The notes below the pieces were generated by a model, which saw only the letters and a list, made by a program, of their open reading frames with translations, had not been told where the DNA came from and did not search any database. DNA of 7,784 nucleotides from assembly GCA_029262915.1 (NCBI GenBank), contig JAJCYN010000397.1, forward strand, positions 1-7,784, in the 5' to 3' direction. The DNA is from Flavobacteriales bacterium (GTDB lineage Bacteria; Bacteroidota; Bacteroidia; Flavobacteriales_E; Vicingaceae). A program made the translations under genes and the position numbers. Positions 1-6,670 of this stretch are shown here, in pieces (the stretch's first letter is position 1; each line of letters opens with the position of its first letter).

Positions 1-35
1 TAAATGACATAAATGCCTGAAAATGTATTATTTAT

Positions 36-75
36 ACTAAAAATATTAACAATTTCATTTATTTTGTTAAATATT
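36..75 (-). terminator. Weak AT-rich hairpin after the surface-protein gene
   Basis: On the minus strand, just after the stop codon at 74-76, arms at 66-75 and 42-50 can pair as about nine A-T-rich base pairs with one bulge and a loop of about 15 bases, followed by a short T run. The placement suits a terminator, but the stem has only one G-C pair and overlaps the stop codon, so chance in AT-rich DNA is a real alternative. Confidence 0.2.
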
Positions 76-2557
76 ATTTAAGTAATAATACAGTTCCTTT
101 AAAATTTTCAGTTATATCAGTTATAAATGTTGTTTTTATGATGTAGAAATAAGTGCCTTCTGGTACAATATCTCCTTTATAGGTACCATCCCAACTAATA
201 TTAAGATCATTCCATTCAAATAATAACTGTCCCCAACGATTGTAAATACTCCCTTCCATAGAACTAATATTGATTCCAGTTATTTTAAAATCGTCATTTG
301 AGCCATCACTGTTAGGAGTAAGTATATTTGGAATAAAAACACCAGTAGGAATGCTACAATCTTCTTCTGTGACAGTTAATGTGTCTGAAATAGAATTATT
401 ACAACTATTATTAGAGGTTAAAATGATTTGTTGAGCAGAAGTAACAATAGTAGAACTTCCAAAAGCTCCGGTTGACCAGCTAAAATTGCCAACACCATTT
501 GCATTAAGTATAATTGTAGAACCAATACATAAATTGCTATCGCCACTAATAAAAGCAGCTGGTATAACGTCATTAATGATATTAATGGTATCAAAAACAG
601 TTGGGCAAACACCATTGCTTGATGAAACATAATATTGACCTACTGCATTAATAATAATAGAATCGGTAGTTTCTGTAGTATTCCATAAATAGTTCGCTCC
701 TCCGTTTGCATGCAGTGTTAATGTGGATCCTGGACATAAAATAGTGGGGTTTCCTTCCAAAATAGAGATATTAATTTGTGGAATTAGAATTACTAAGACA
801 CTATCTGTATTTGACGGACAGTTTCCTGTCGCTGATACTGAATAAGTTCCAGCAGTATTTACTGTGATAGAATCAGTAGTAGCTGTAGTATTCCAGAGAA
901 AAGAACTTGCTCCAGTTGCGTGCAAAGTGACAAAATCTCCTTGACAAATATTAATGGTATCTGGCTCAGTTATACTAACTGTTAGTTGAGGTGCTATATT
1001 TACCTGAACAGTATCGGAAACAGTAAAACAACTGTTAGAAGTAGTTACAAAAAAACTTCCGGCTGTTGAAACAACAATAGAATCAAGAGAAGATCCTGTA
1101 CTCCAAATATAATTTGAAGCTCCTGCTGCATGAAGGGATGTTGAATTTCCTGTGCAAATTGTTACAGTATCAGGTCCAAGTATACTTACATTTACTTGAG
1201 GGGTTACGTTCACTTGCACCGTATCGGAAACAGTAAAACAACTGTTGGAAGTAGTTACAAAAAAACTTCCAGACGTTGAAACAATAATAGAGTCAAGTGT
1301 TGAGCCAGTATTCCATAAGTAGTTAGGTGCACCAGACGCATTAAGTGTAAGAGAATTCCCTTGACATAAAGTTATCGTATCAGATCCAGCAATACTTACG
1401 TTGATTTGAGGAATTAAATTAACAAAAACTGAATCTGAATCTGAAAAACAAGCATTATTTCCAGTTACACTAAATATTCCTCCAGTACTTACATTTATTG
1501 AGTTTGAAGTTCCTCCTGTACTCCATAAATAATTAGGAGCACCATTTGCTGTTAAAGTTAGGTTTTGTCCTTGACAGAGATTTATAGTATCATTTCCTGT
1601 AATAGAAACATTAATGGGACTAGTAATATTAACTAAAAGGCTGTCAAAAATGGTGTCATTACAGGAAGAAATTCCTCCAACTATTAAGAGAAAAGGGAGA
1701 GAGTCACTTAGAGATGAAAAGTAAGTTGTTGAATCAATAGTTGGATTACTAAAACTACCTAATCCTCCAGTCCAAAAAATAGATTGAATACCACCTTGAG
1801 TTGTAGCAAATATATTTATACTGTCACCAGGGCATATTGTCAATGAAGATGTTGTTAACGTATCTGCAGTAATAGATGTTGGATTAAATGGAGCTTGGCA
1901 CCCTTGGTTATCGTAAGAAATATTTCCCGGCCAATCAAAATTTGCTAAAGCACCATTTTTTAGAGCTGTTGTGCCTCCAAGTGTTCCATTTTGATTAACC
2001 AATAGTGTTCTGTCATAAGTTACAGTGTCACTACAATTAGCAGGGACAGAAAAAGAAATAATTAATGTTCTTAAACCGGGAGTAGTATTATAATTGGCAA
2101 AATGACCAGTAGTATTGCCTGCACATTGAAAAATTACATACAATGTGTCGCTTAAATTTGCAAATGAATTAGCCGTAACGTCAATAGCTGTACTTGTTAT
2201 TATTAACACATTTGCTCCTGCAGGAAGGACTCCTCCAGTAGGTTCTATTAATAAGCCACAACTTAAAATAGTGCTGTTTAATGAGGTAACAACTCCTGTA
2301 GTAGTTGCGTTTTGGCAAATTCCCTGCCAAGAGTTATTTGGCCAATTTACAGTTATGTTAGAAGTGTTTAATGCTGTAGGACCAACTTTAAAACGTACCA
2401 TTTCATTCTCCCCTTCAGGGGATCCACAAGCATCTACTAAAATACTTTCGATTTCAAAACATGATGTAGGAACTTGAGCAATGGAATATCCATAACTGAA
2501 TGAAAAAAGAGTTGTAAAAAGAAATTTTAAAACAATCTTCTTATTAAAAAAAGACAT
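74..2557 (-). CDS. Secreted Ig-like repeat surface protein with gliding-motility-associated (T9SS type B) C-terminal domain
   Basis: Likely a cell-surface or released adhesin exported by Sec and then by the type IX secretion system. Residues 1-27 form a signal peptide (K6-K7, hydrophobic stretch, cleavage probably after the A of SIAQ). Residues about 30-225 are an N-terminal domain opening with CFEIESILVDACG and containing several cysteines; I cannot assign it, though it loosely resembles lamin-tail-like domains of Bacteroidota proteins. Residues about 226-310 look like a divergent Ig-like unit. Residues 311-730 are six tandem 70-residue Ig-like repeats. Residues about 738-827 match the gliding-motility-associated C-terminal family: NILTPNSDGSNDDF, IYNRWGQLLFEW, SWDGTYKG, PEGTYFYI, GTVLLLK. 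The ATG at 2557 directly precedes the signal peptide and the gene is intact. Type B cargo often sits next to a PorP/SprF-like gene; none is visible here, but the downstream side is cut off by the window edge. Ligand unknown. Export class is confident; adhesion is inferred. Confidence 0.93.
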   Translation of the reverse strand: MSFFNKKIVLKFLFTTLFSFSYGYSIAQVPTSCFEIESILVDACGSPEGENEMVRFKVGPTALNTSNITVNWPNNSWQGICQNATTTGVVTSLNSTILSCGLLIEPTGGVLPAGANVLIITSTAIDVTANSFANLSDTLYVIFQCAGNTTGHFANYNTTPGLRTLIISFSVPANCSDTVTYDRTLLVNQNGTLGGTTALKNGALANFDWPGNISYDNQGCQAPFNPTSITADTLTTSSLTICPGDSINIFATTQGGIQSIFWTGGLGSFSNPTIDSTTYFSSLSDSLPFLLIVGGISSCNDTIFDSLLVNITSPINVSITGNDTINLCQGQNLTLTANGAPNYLWSTGGTSNSINVSTGGIFSVTGNNACFSDSDSVFVNLIPQINVSIAGSDTITLCQGNSLTLNASGAPNYLWNTGSTLDSIIVSTSGSFFVTTSNSCFTVSDTVQVNVTPQVNVSILGPDTVTICTGNSTSLHAAGASNYIWSTGSSLDSIVVSTAGSFFVTTSNSCFTVSDTVQVNIAPQLTVSITEPDTINICQGDFVTLHATGASSFLWNTTATTDSITVNTAGTYSVSATGNCPSNTDSVLVILIPQINISILEGNPTILCPGSTLTLHANGGANYLWNTTETTDSIIINAVGQYYVSSSNGVCPTVFDTINIINDVIPAAFISGDSNLCIGSTIILNANGVGNFSWSTGAFGSSTIVTSAQQIILTSNNSCNNSISDTLTVTEEDCSIPTGVFIPNILTPNSDGSNDDFKITGINISSMEGSIYNRWGQLLFEWNDLNISWDGTYKGDIVPEGTYFYIIKTTFITDITENFKGTVLLLK
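368..1627 (-). repeat. Six tandem 210-bp (70-residue) Ig-like repeats
   Basis: Residues 311-730 of the minus-strand surface protein divide into six consecutive 70-residue units with no linker, at 1418-1627, 1208-1417, 998-1207, 788-997, 578-787 and 368-577. Units typically begin like IPQINVSI, then carry a C near unit position 18 (LCQG), a W near 35 (NYLWNTG) and a second C near 60, then end in SDTVQVN. The Cys-Trp-Cys spacing is typical of an Ig-like beta sandwich with a disulfide, which fits an extracellular location. The fifth and sixth units shift a cysteine or the tryptophan by one position. The second and third units are the most alike, at both protein and DNA level. Confidence 0.9.
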
Positions 2558-2706
2558 CTTAATTTAATTATTACAGGTTTAAAAGCGGTTTAGGAAAATC
2601 CATTTAGGTATTCACTTAAAAACCTCGTAACAAATAGACGGTAATATTTTTAATTAAGTTGCTTCTGCCATATTCTTTTGTTAACATCTGTTTAAAAGTT
2701 ATTAAG

Positions 2707-2754
2707 AGATGTGGAAAGTTGATGAATTAAATATATTGTAATCAACTTACATCT
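2707..2754. promoter_or_regulatory. Imperfect inverted repeat overlapping the guaA promoter (candidate operator)
   Basis: The left arm has AGATGT (2707-2712) and AAGTTGAT (2716-2723). The right arm has ATCAACTT (2741-2748) and ACATCT (2749-2754). All 14 arm bases are complementary, interrupted only by a three-base GGA insertion in the left arm. The 17-bp centre holds the putative -33 TTG, and the right arm fills the spacer up to the -7 box. Because it lies upstream of the predicted transcription start, it is more likely a DNA operator for a dimeric regulator than an RNA hairpin. No known regulator motif was recognised. Confidence 0.4.
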
Positions 2755-2764
2755 TTTATCTTTG
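2736..2764 (+). promoter_or_regulatory. Bacteroidota-type promoter of guaA, nearly leaderless
   Basis: TATCTTTG at 2757-2764 matches the Bacteroidota -7 consensus TAnnTTTG. TTG at 2736-2738 lies 18 bases upstream, fitting the -33 element spacing known for this phylum's primary sigma factor. Transcription would start only a few bases after the -7 box, about 2768-2771, while the guaA ATG is at 2773. The mRNA would therefore have almost no 5' leader, and no Shine-Dalgarno sequence is seen in front of the ATG. The start site is inferred from consensus spacing. Confidence 0.65.
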
Positions 2765-2772
2765 CGGCAATT

Positions 2773-4305
2773 ATGGAGAAGTTACTGATTTTAGATTTTG
2801 GATCTCAATATACCCAATTAATAGCAAGAAGGGTAAGGGAATTAAACGTTTATTGTGAAATACATCCTTATGATAAAATGTCAAATTTAGATATTGATAG
2901 TTTTAAAGGAGTAATTTTATCTGGAAGCCCATTTTCTGTTAGAGATGAAGATTCTCCTAAACCTGATTTATCATTAATTAAAGGAAAAAAGCCATTATTA
3001 GGAGTTTGTTTTGGTGCTCAGTATATGGCTCAGAATTATGGAGGAAGTGTTTTGCCATCAAAGATTAGAGAGTATGGACGAGCAAATTTATCTTATGTAA
3101 ATAAAGAAAATGTTTTAACAAAAGGGATACCGGATAACTCTCAAGTGTGGATGAGTCACGGTGATACCATTAAAACAGTTGCAGAAAATATAGAGATTAT
3201 TGCAAGTACTTCTGATGTTGAAGTTGCTGGTTATCAATTTAAAGGTGAAGAAACTTTTGGAATTCAATTTCATCCTGAAGTCTACCATACTACAGAAGGT
3301 TCAGTTTTACTGAGAAATTTTATCGTTGATATTTGTGGCTTTACACAAGATTGGACACCTGACTCTTTTGTGGAAAGCACGGTAAATGATTTAAAATCGA
3401 AAATAGGAAATGACAAAGTTGTATTGGGTTTATCAGGAGGAGTCGATTCTACAGTAGCTGCAACGTTATTACATAAAGCAATAGGTAAGAACTTGTATTG
3501 TATTTTTGTGGATAATGGATTATTAAGGAAAGATGAATTTACCAATGTTTTAGATCAATATGAACACTTAGGGTTAAATGTTAAAGGTGTTAATGCAAAG
3601 GCTAAATTTTATACTGCTTTAGCTGGACTTTCAGAGCCTGAAGCAAAACGAAAAGCTATAGGGAAAACATTTATTGATGTTTTTGATGAAGAATCTCATC
3701 TAATTTCAGATGTGAAATGGTTGGCACAAGGAACCATTTATCCCGATGTAATTGAATCCATTTCTGTTGACGGAGGAGCGTCACAAACTATTAAGTCACA
3801 TCATAATGTAGGGGGGTTACCTGATTATATGAAATTAGAAATTGTAGAACCATTAAGATTACTTTTTAAAGACGAAGTGAGAAGGGTAGGAAGGTCTATG
3901 GGACTAAAAGAAAGTTTGTTAGGTAGACATCCTTTTCCAGGACCTGGTTTAGCAATTCGTATATTGGGGGATATTACTCTTGAAAAGGTACAAATATTGC
4001 AAGAGGTTGATTATATATTTATAAAAGGCTTGAAAGAAGCAAATTTATATGATGATGTTTGGCAAGCAGGAGCAATGTTATTACCAGTGCAATCAGTTGG
4101 TGTGATGGGAGATGAAAGAACTTACGAAAAAGCTGTAGCTTTAAGGGCTGTTGAATCTACAGATGGAATGACAGCAGATTGGTGTCATTTACCTTATGAG
4201 TTTTTAGCAAAAACTTCTAATGAAATTATTAATAAAGTAAAAGGTGTAAATAGGGTAGTTTATGATATTAGTTCAAAGCCACCAGCAACAATAGAATGGG
4301 AGTAA
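2773..4305 (+). CDS. guaA: GMP synthase (glutamine-hydrolysing)
   Basis: Cytoplasmic enzyme of the last step of de novo GMP synthesis: XMP, ATP and glutamine give GMP, AMP, pyrophosphate and glutamate. The N-terminal class I glutamine amidotransferase domain (about 1-190) has the nucleophile C79 in GVCFGAQ, and H167 and E169 in FHPEV, completing the catalytic triad. The ATP-pyrophosphatase domain follows, with the P-loop SGGVDS at 221-226. Further family signatures are [11 protein letters not shown] (340-350) and RHPFPGPGL (385-393). The C-terminal dimerisation domain ends in the family-typical KPPATIEWE. Length, 510 residues, is normal (E. coli has 525) and all key residues are present. The ATG at 2773 is eight bases after the promoter -7 box and starts at the conserved LLILDFGSQ segment, so it is well supported. 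It heads a probable operon with two envelope-protein genes. Confidence 0.98.
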   Translation: MEKLLILDFGSQYTQLIARRVRELNVYCEIHPYDKMSNLDIDSFKGVILSGSPFSVRDEDSPKPDLSLIKGKKPLLGVCFGAQYMAQNYGGSVLPSKIREYGRANLSYVNKENVLTKGIPDNSQVWMSHGDTIKTVAENIEIIASTSDVEVAGYQFKGEETFGIQFHPEVYHTTEGSVLLRNFIVDICGFTQDWTPDSFVESTVNDLKSKIGNDKVVLGLSGGVDSTVAATLLHKAIGKNLYCIFVDNGLLRKDEFTNVLDQYEHLGLNVKGVNAKAKFYTALAGLSEPEAKRKAIGKTFIDVFDEESHLISDVKWLAQGTIYPDVIESISVDGGASQTIKSHHNVGGLPDYMKLEIVEPLRLLFKDEVRRVGRSMGLKESLLGRHPFPGPGLAIRILGDITLEKVQILQEVDYIFIKGLKEANLYDDVWQAGAMLLPVQSVGVMGDERTYEKAVALRAVESTDGMTADWCHLPYEFLAKTSNEIINKVKGVNRVVYDISSKPPATIEWE

Positions 4306-4309
4306 TTTG
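4298..4309 (+). promoter_or_regulatory. TTG start and overlapping SD-like GGGAG for the LysM gene
   Basis: The downstream frame has an in-frame TAG at 4292-4294 and no ATG or GTG before the signal peptide, so TTG at 4307-4309 is the only plausible start. It lies one base after the guaA stop (4303-4305). GGGAG at 4298-4302, within the last guaA codons, lies four bases upstream and could act as a Shine-Dalgarno site, which is uncommon in this phylum. The arrangement suggests translation coupled to the end of guaA. Confidence 0.6.
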
Positions 4310-6163
4310 AAAAACAAAACAATATATAGTCTATTTATTTTAGTTGTAATATTAGTTACTTCTCAAGTATCTTATGCTCAAACAGATTCATTAGAAGTTC
4401 ATACAATAAAAGGAAAACAATATTATATTCATATCGTTCAAAAAGGAGAGTCACTTTATTTTATTCATAAAAAATACAATGTTCCTTTAGAAGTAATTAA
4501 AAAAGAAAATTCAAGTGTTGCTGATGGGTTAAGTATAGGTGAAAAAATATTTGTTCCATTAAAGAAGGACATCGAACTTGAGGTAAAAACAAATGGCAAT
4601 TATATTAACCACGAAGTAAAAAAGAAGCAGACACTATATTCTATCGCTAAGCTTTATAAAGTAAAACAAAAAGAGATTGTTGCTGCTAATCCAGAAGTGA
4701 ATGATGGATTAAAAGAAGGTCAAGTAATAAGGATACCTGTTATAAACATAAAGAAAGATGGTGCTATTAAACCTGTTGTAGTACAATTGAAATACAAAAC
4801 ACATACTATTGAAAAGGGAGAAACGCTTTATTCACTAAGCAGGTTATATGAAACGACCGTAGATTCTATTAAAATAGTTAATGATGGGTTAAAACAAGGA
4901 TTGAAATTAGGAGAAACAATTTATATACCTATAAAACAGCTTTCGTCAACAGTTTCAACTGATGTTAATGTGTCGAGTAATATATCTGTAATTGGGGAGA
5001 AGATTGAAAGATTATTGGCTGATACTGGAGTTGTTGTGAAAAAACCTGAGTATAGTATTGGTTTATTGTTGCCATTTTATTTGGATGAAAATGATGAAAG
5101 GGTAGAAAATCGAAATGCATTGGAGAAGAAATCAATTTATCCAAAATCTAAATTTGCCATCGAGTTTTATAATGGTTTTATAATGGCATTAGATTCAATT
5201 TCTATAGATAGCTGTAAGTTCAAAGTTTATGTTTACGATACCAAAGGAAATGATTCTTTAAGAACAAAAAATTTATTGTTAAAATCTGAAATGAAAAACC
5301 TTGATTTAATAGTTGGTCCATTGTATTACAACAATTTTAAGCATGTTGTTAAGTTTGCTCAAGCCAATAAAATTCCTATCGTATCTCCAGTAAAACAAAG
5401 CAATAAAATGTTATTGGGTAATGAGTATGTGTTTAAGGCAATTCCTTCAAAATCTACTACAATAAAGCAAATTTGTATGTTAGTGGTGGACAGTTTTAAA
5501 ACAGAAAATTTATTGGCTATAGCATATGATAAAGCCAAAGAGAAAACATTAGTTGATTTATATATTAAAACATATAATAATCAAATATTGAGTTCTGAAG
5601 ATACCACTATTTATACTACAATTAAAACATTAAATATTAATACGAATATAGCAGATGTGGTTAACAATCTTAAACCAGCTAAAAATAATGTAATATTTGT
5701 TCCAGCTTCAGATCAAACTTTTATTACTAATTTATTCAACTATTTAATAACAACACTAAATAAAAGAGATTATAAAGATTACAGAGTAACATTAATAGGT
5801 CTGGAAGAATGGATGAGATACGATAACATCGATTTGGAGTATTATCAAAAATTAAACGTTCATTATTGTTCAACAAGATTTATTGATTATCAAGATTCAT
5901 TAACGACCAATTTTATTAATAATTATGTTGAAAAAACAGAAACATATCCTTCAAAAAATACATTTTTAGGCTTTGATATTGCTTACTATTTTGGTAATAG
6001 TTTCCTTAATCAAGGAACATTATTCTCTCCAGATTCAATGGGAGAGCATAAAGGAATGTCAATAAATTTAAACTTTTTTAAAACGGGGATAGAAAGTGGT
6101 TTTGAAAACACTAATTCTTATTTATTAAGATTTGATGACTATACATTAAAAAAGATGTATTAA
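4307..6163 (+). CDS. Secreted protein with three LysM domains and a periplasmic-binding-protein-like domain
   Basis: Probably a periplasmic peptidoglycan-binding protein. Residues 1-24 are a signal peptide (MKNK, hydrophobic core, cleavage near SYAQ). There is no lipobox cysteine. Three LysM modules follow at about 39-85, 101-145 and 164-209, recognisable by KGESLYFIHKKYNV, QTLYSIAKLYKV and KGETLYSLSRLYET and by their closing IFVPL, IRIPV and IYIPI. Residues about 248-600 resemble a type 1 periplasmic binding protein fold (YSIGLLLPFYL, FYNGFIMALDSI, DLIVGPLYYNNF, KIPIVSPV, FLGFDIAYYFG). Such Bacteroidota proteins are often named ABC-transporter substrate-binding proteins, but no permease or ATPase gene is here, and the LysM fusion argues for a cell-wall role. 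LpoA, the activator of the penicillin-binding protein PBP1A, also has a binding-protein-like domain, so a similar regulatory role is possible but inferred. The gene lies one base after guaA and three before the next. Start is TTG. Domains are confident; function is not. Confidence 0.88.
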   Translation: MKNKTIYSLFILVVILVTSQVSYAQTDSLEVHTIKGKQYYIHIVQKGESLYFIHKKYNVPLEVIKKENSSVADGLSIGEKIFVPLKKDIELEVKTNGNYINHEVKKKQTLYSIAKLYKVKQKEIVAANPEVNDGLKEGQVIRIPVINIKKDGAIKPVVVQLKYKTHTIEKGETLYSLSRLYETTVDSIKIVNDGLKQGLKLGETIYIPIKQLSSTVSTDVNVSSNISVIGEKIERLLADTGVVVKKPEYSIGLLLPFYLDENDERVENRNALEKKSIYPKSKFAIEFYNGFIMALDSISIDSCKFKVYVYDTKGNDSLRTKNLLLKSEMKNLDLIVGPLYYNNFKHVVKFAQANKIPIVSPVKQSNKMLLGNEYVFKAIPSKSTTIKQICMLVVDSFKTENLLAIAYDKAKEKTLVDLYIKTYNNQILSSEDTTIYTTIKTLNINTNIADVVNNLKPAKNNVIFVPASDQTFITNLFNYLITTLNKRDYKDYRVTLIGLEEWMRYDNIDLEYYQKLNVHYCSTRFIDYQDSLTTNFINNYVEKTETYPSKNTFLGFDIAYYFGNSFLNQGTLFSPDSMGEHKGMSINLNFFKTGIESGFENTNSYLLRFDDYTLKKMY

Positions 6164-6166
6164 AAT

Positions 6167-6556
6167 ATGTCTGATAAAGAAGATAGTGTTGAAATTGATG
6201 TCTCTATTCTAGAAAAAGAAGGTAAAACAGAGTTCTCTGAAAAAATCACTATTCATAAACAAAAAGCGAGTAAAGCATTTCAAGAATTAATAGTGAACAT
6301 AAAAACGGAAGCTACAGAAACACAGGTAGCATCTAAAATTTTGATTAAGTATATAAAAGAGGGTAATGTTTCTGAAGAAGAAGAAAAAGAATTGCGTACA
6401 CAAGTTTATGATTTATTAAAGGTATTAGGTATTGGAGTACCTTTTGCTTTAATTCCTGGAGCAAGTTTACTCTTACCTTTTTTAATAAAACTTGTTCAAA
6501 AAAAAGGAATAAAACTTTTACCTACTGCTTTTAGTGATGAGAAAGATAAGGGTTAA
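6167..6556 (+). CDS. Small LETM1-like membrane protein
   Basis: A 129-residue protein with a charged N-terminus (about 1-80) and a single hydrophobic, proline-containing segment at about 85-110 (VPFALIPGASLLLPFLIKLV), then a basic stretch ending in LLPTAF (117-122). The stretch from about residue 53 to 122 resembles, from memory, the transmembrane region of mitochondrial LETM1: a helix with a G-x-[VL]-[ST] turn and acidic run, a DLL segment, a VPF motif, LLP before a K-L pair, and a final LP-[ST]-x-F. LETM1 is an inner-membrane cation/proton exchange or ribosome-linked protein. Here the large C-terminal ribosome-binding-like domain of LETM1 is absent. There is no signal peptide. The ATG lies three bases after the LysM gene stop, so the genes are probably co-transcribed. 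The only hydrophobic stretch suggests one membrane span or a re-entrant hairpin, likely in the inner membrane. Homology is inferred by eye; function unknown. Confidence 0.8.
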   Translation: MSDKEDSVEIDVSILEKEGKTEFSEKITIHKQKASKAFQELIVNIKTEATETQVASKILIKYIKEGNVSEEEEKELRTQVYDLLKVLGIGVPFALIPGASLLLPFLIKLVQKKGIKLLPTAFSDEKDKG

Positions 6557-6670
6557 ACTTTAGTTTTTAATAACCTACCGTTTGTTTAAGAATCCTATCC
6601 TTTAGTATAATTTAAAATATAAGATGCAATATAATTCGTAAATTGCAGCATATCATTAAAATTTTCTAAA
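6557..6670. other. Intergenic gap before the choice-of-anchor B gene
   Basis: A 114-bp AT-rich gap. No convincing terminator is seen after the LETM1-like gene; the only adjacent inverted match (AAACT and AGTTT, 6555-6566) would leave a two-base loop. Possible promoter fragments are TAAATTG at 6639-6645, which lacks one T of the Bacteroidota -7 box, and TATAAT at 6606-6611, which does not fit this phylum's usual promoter. The following gene therefore probably has its own promoter, but the site cannot be fixed. Confidence 0.4.

Larger units (their letters stand above)
2558..2772. other. Divergent intergenic region between surface-protein gene and guaA
   Basis: This 215-bp non-coding stretch separates two divergently transcribed genes. 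The guaA-proximal end has a convincing Bacteroidota promoter and an inverted repeat, listed separately. The other half has a direct repeat TTTAGG (twice near 2590-2608) and an imperfect 11-bp inverted pair (about 2575-2585 and 2615-2625), neither clearly functional. For the minus-strand gene the best -7-like match reads TCTATTTG on the minus strand (2631-2638), one base off consensus and without a good upstream TTG, so its promoter is unassigned. No riboswitch or small-RNA structure was recognised. Confidence 0.6.

Noticed and set aside
1..73. End of a neighbouring gene
   Set aside because: Too short and AT-rich, with stops in the frames inspected; nothing recognisable beyond a weak hairpin.
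418..630. Minus-strand reading frame of about 70 codons inside the surface-protein gene
   Set aside because: It is leucine-rich low-complexity translation of the Ig-repeat DNA in another frame and overlaps a well-supported gene entirely.
368..1627. CRISPR-like array
   Set aside because: The repeats are 210 bp, divergent and in frame, and encode protein domains; there are no short identical repeats with unique spacers.
2145..2477. Plus-strand reading frame of about 110 codons opposite the surface-protein N-terminal region
   Set aside because: No recognisable domain, no promoter or start context, and fully antisense to a well-supported gene.
2631..2661. Promoter for the minus-strand surface-protein gene
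   Set aside because: TCTATTTG differs from the TAnnTTTG consensus at one base and no TTG lies at the right distance upstream.
2558..2772. Purine riboswitch upstream of guaA
   Set aside because: The predicted transcript starts almost at the ATG, leaving no room for an aptamer, and no purine-riboswitch core was recognised.
3282..3545. Minus-strand reading frame of about 87 codons inside guaA
   Set aside because: Antisense to the conserved ATP-pyrophosphatase region of guaA; no independent support.
4307..6163. ABC-transporter substrate-binding protein as the firm function
   Set aside because: No transporter genes are nearby and the LysM modules point to the cell wall; the fold similarity alone does not establish transport.
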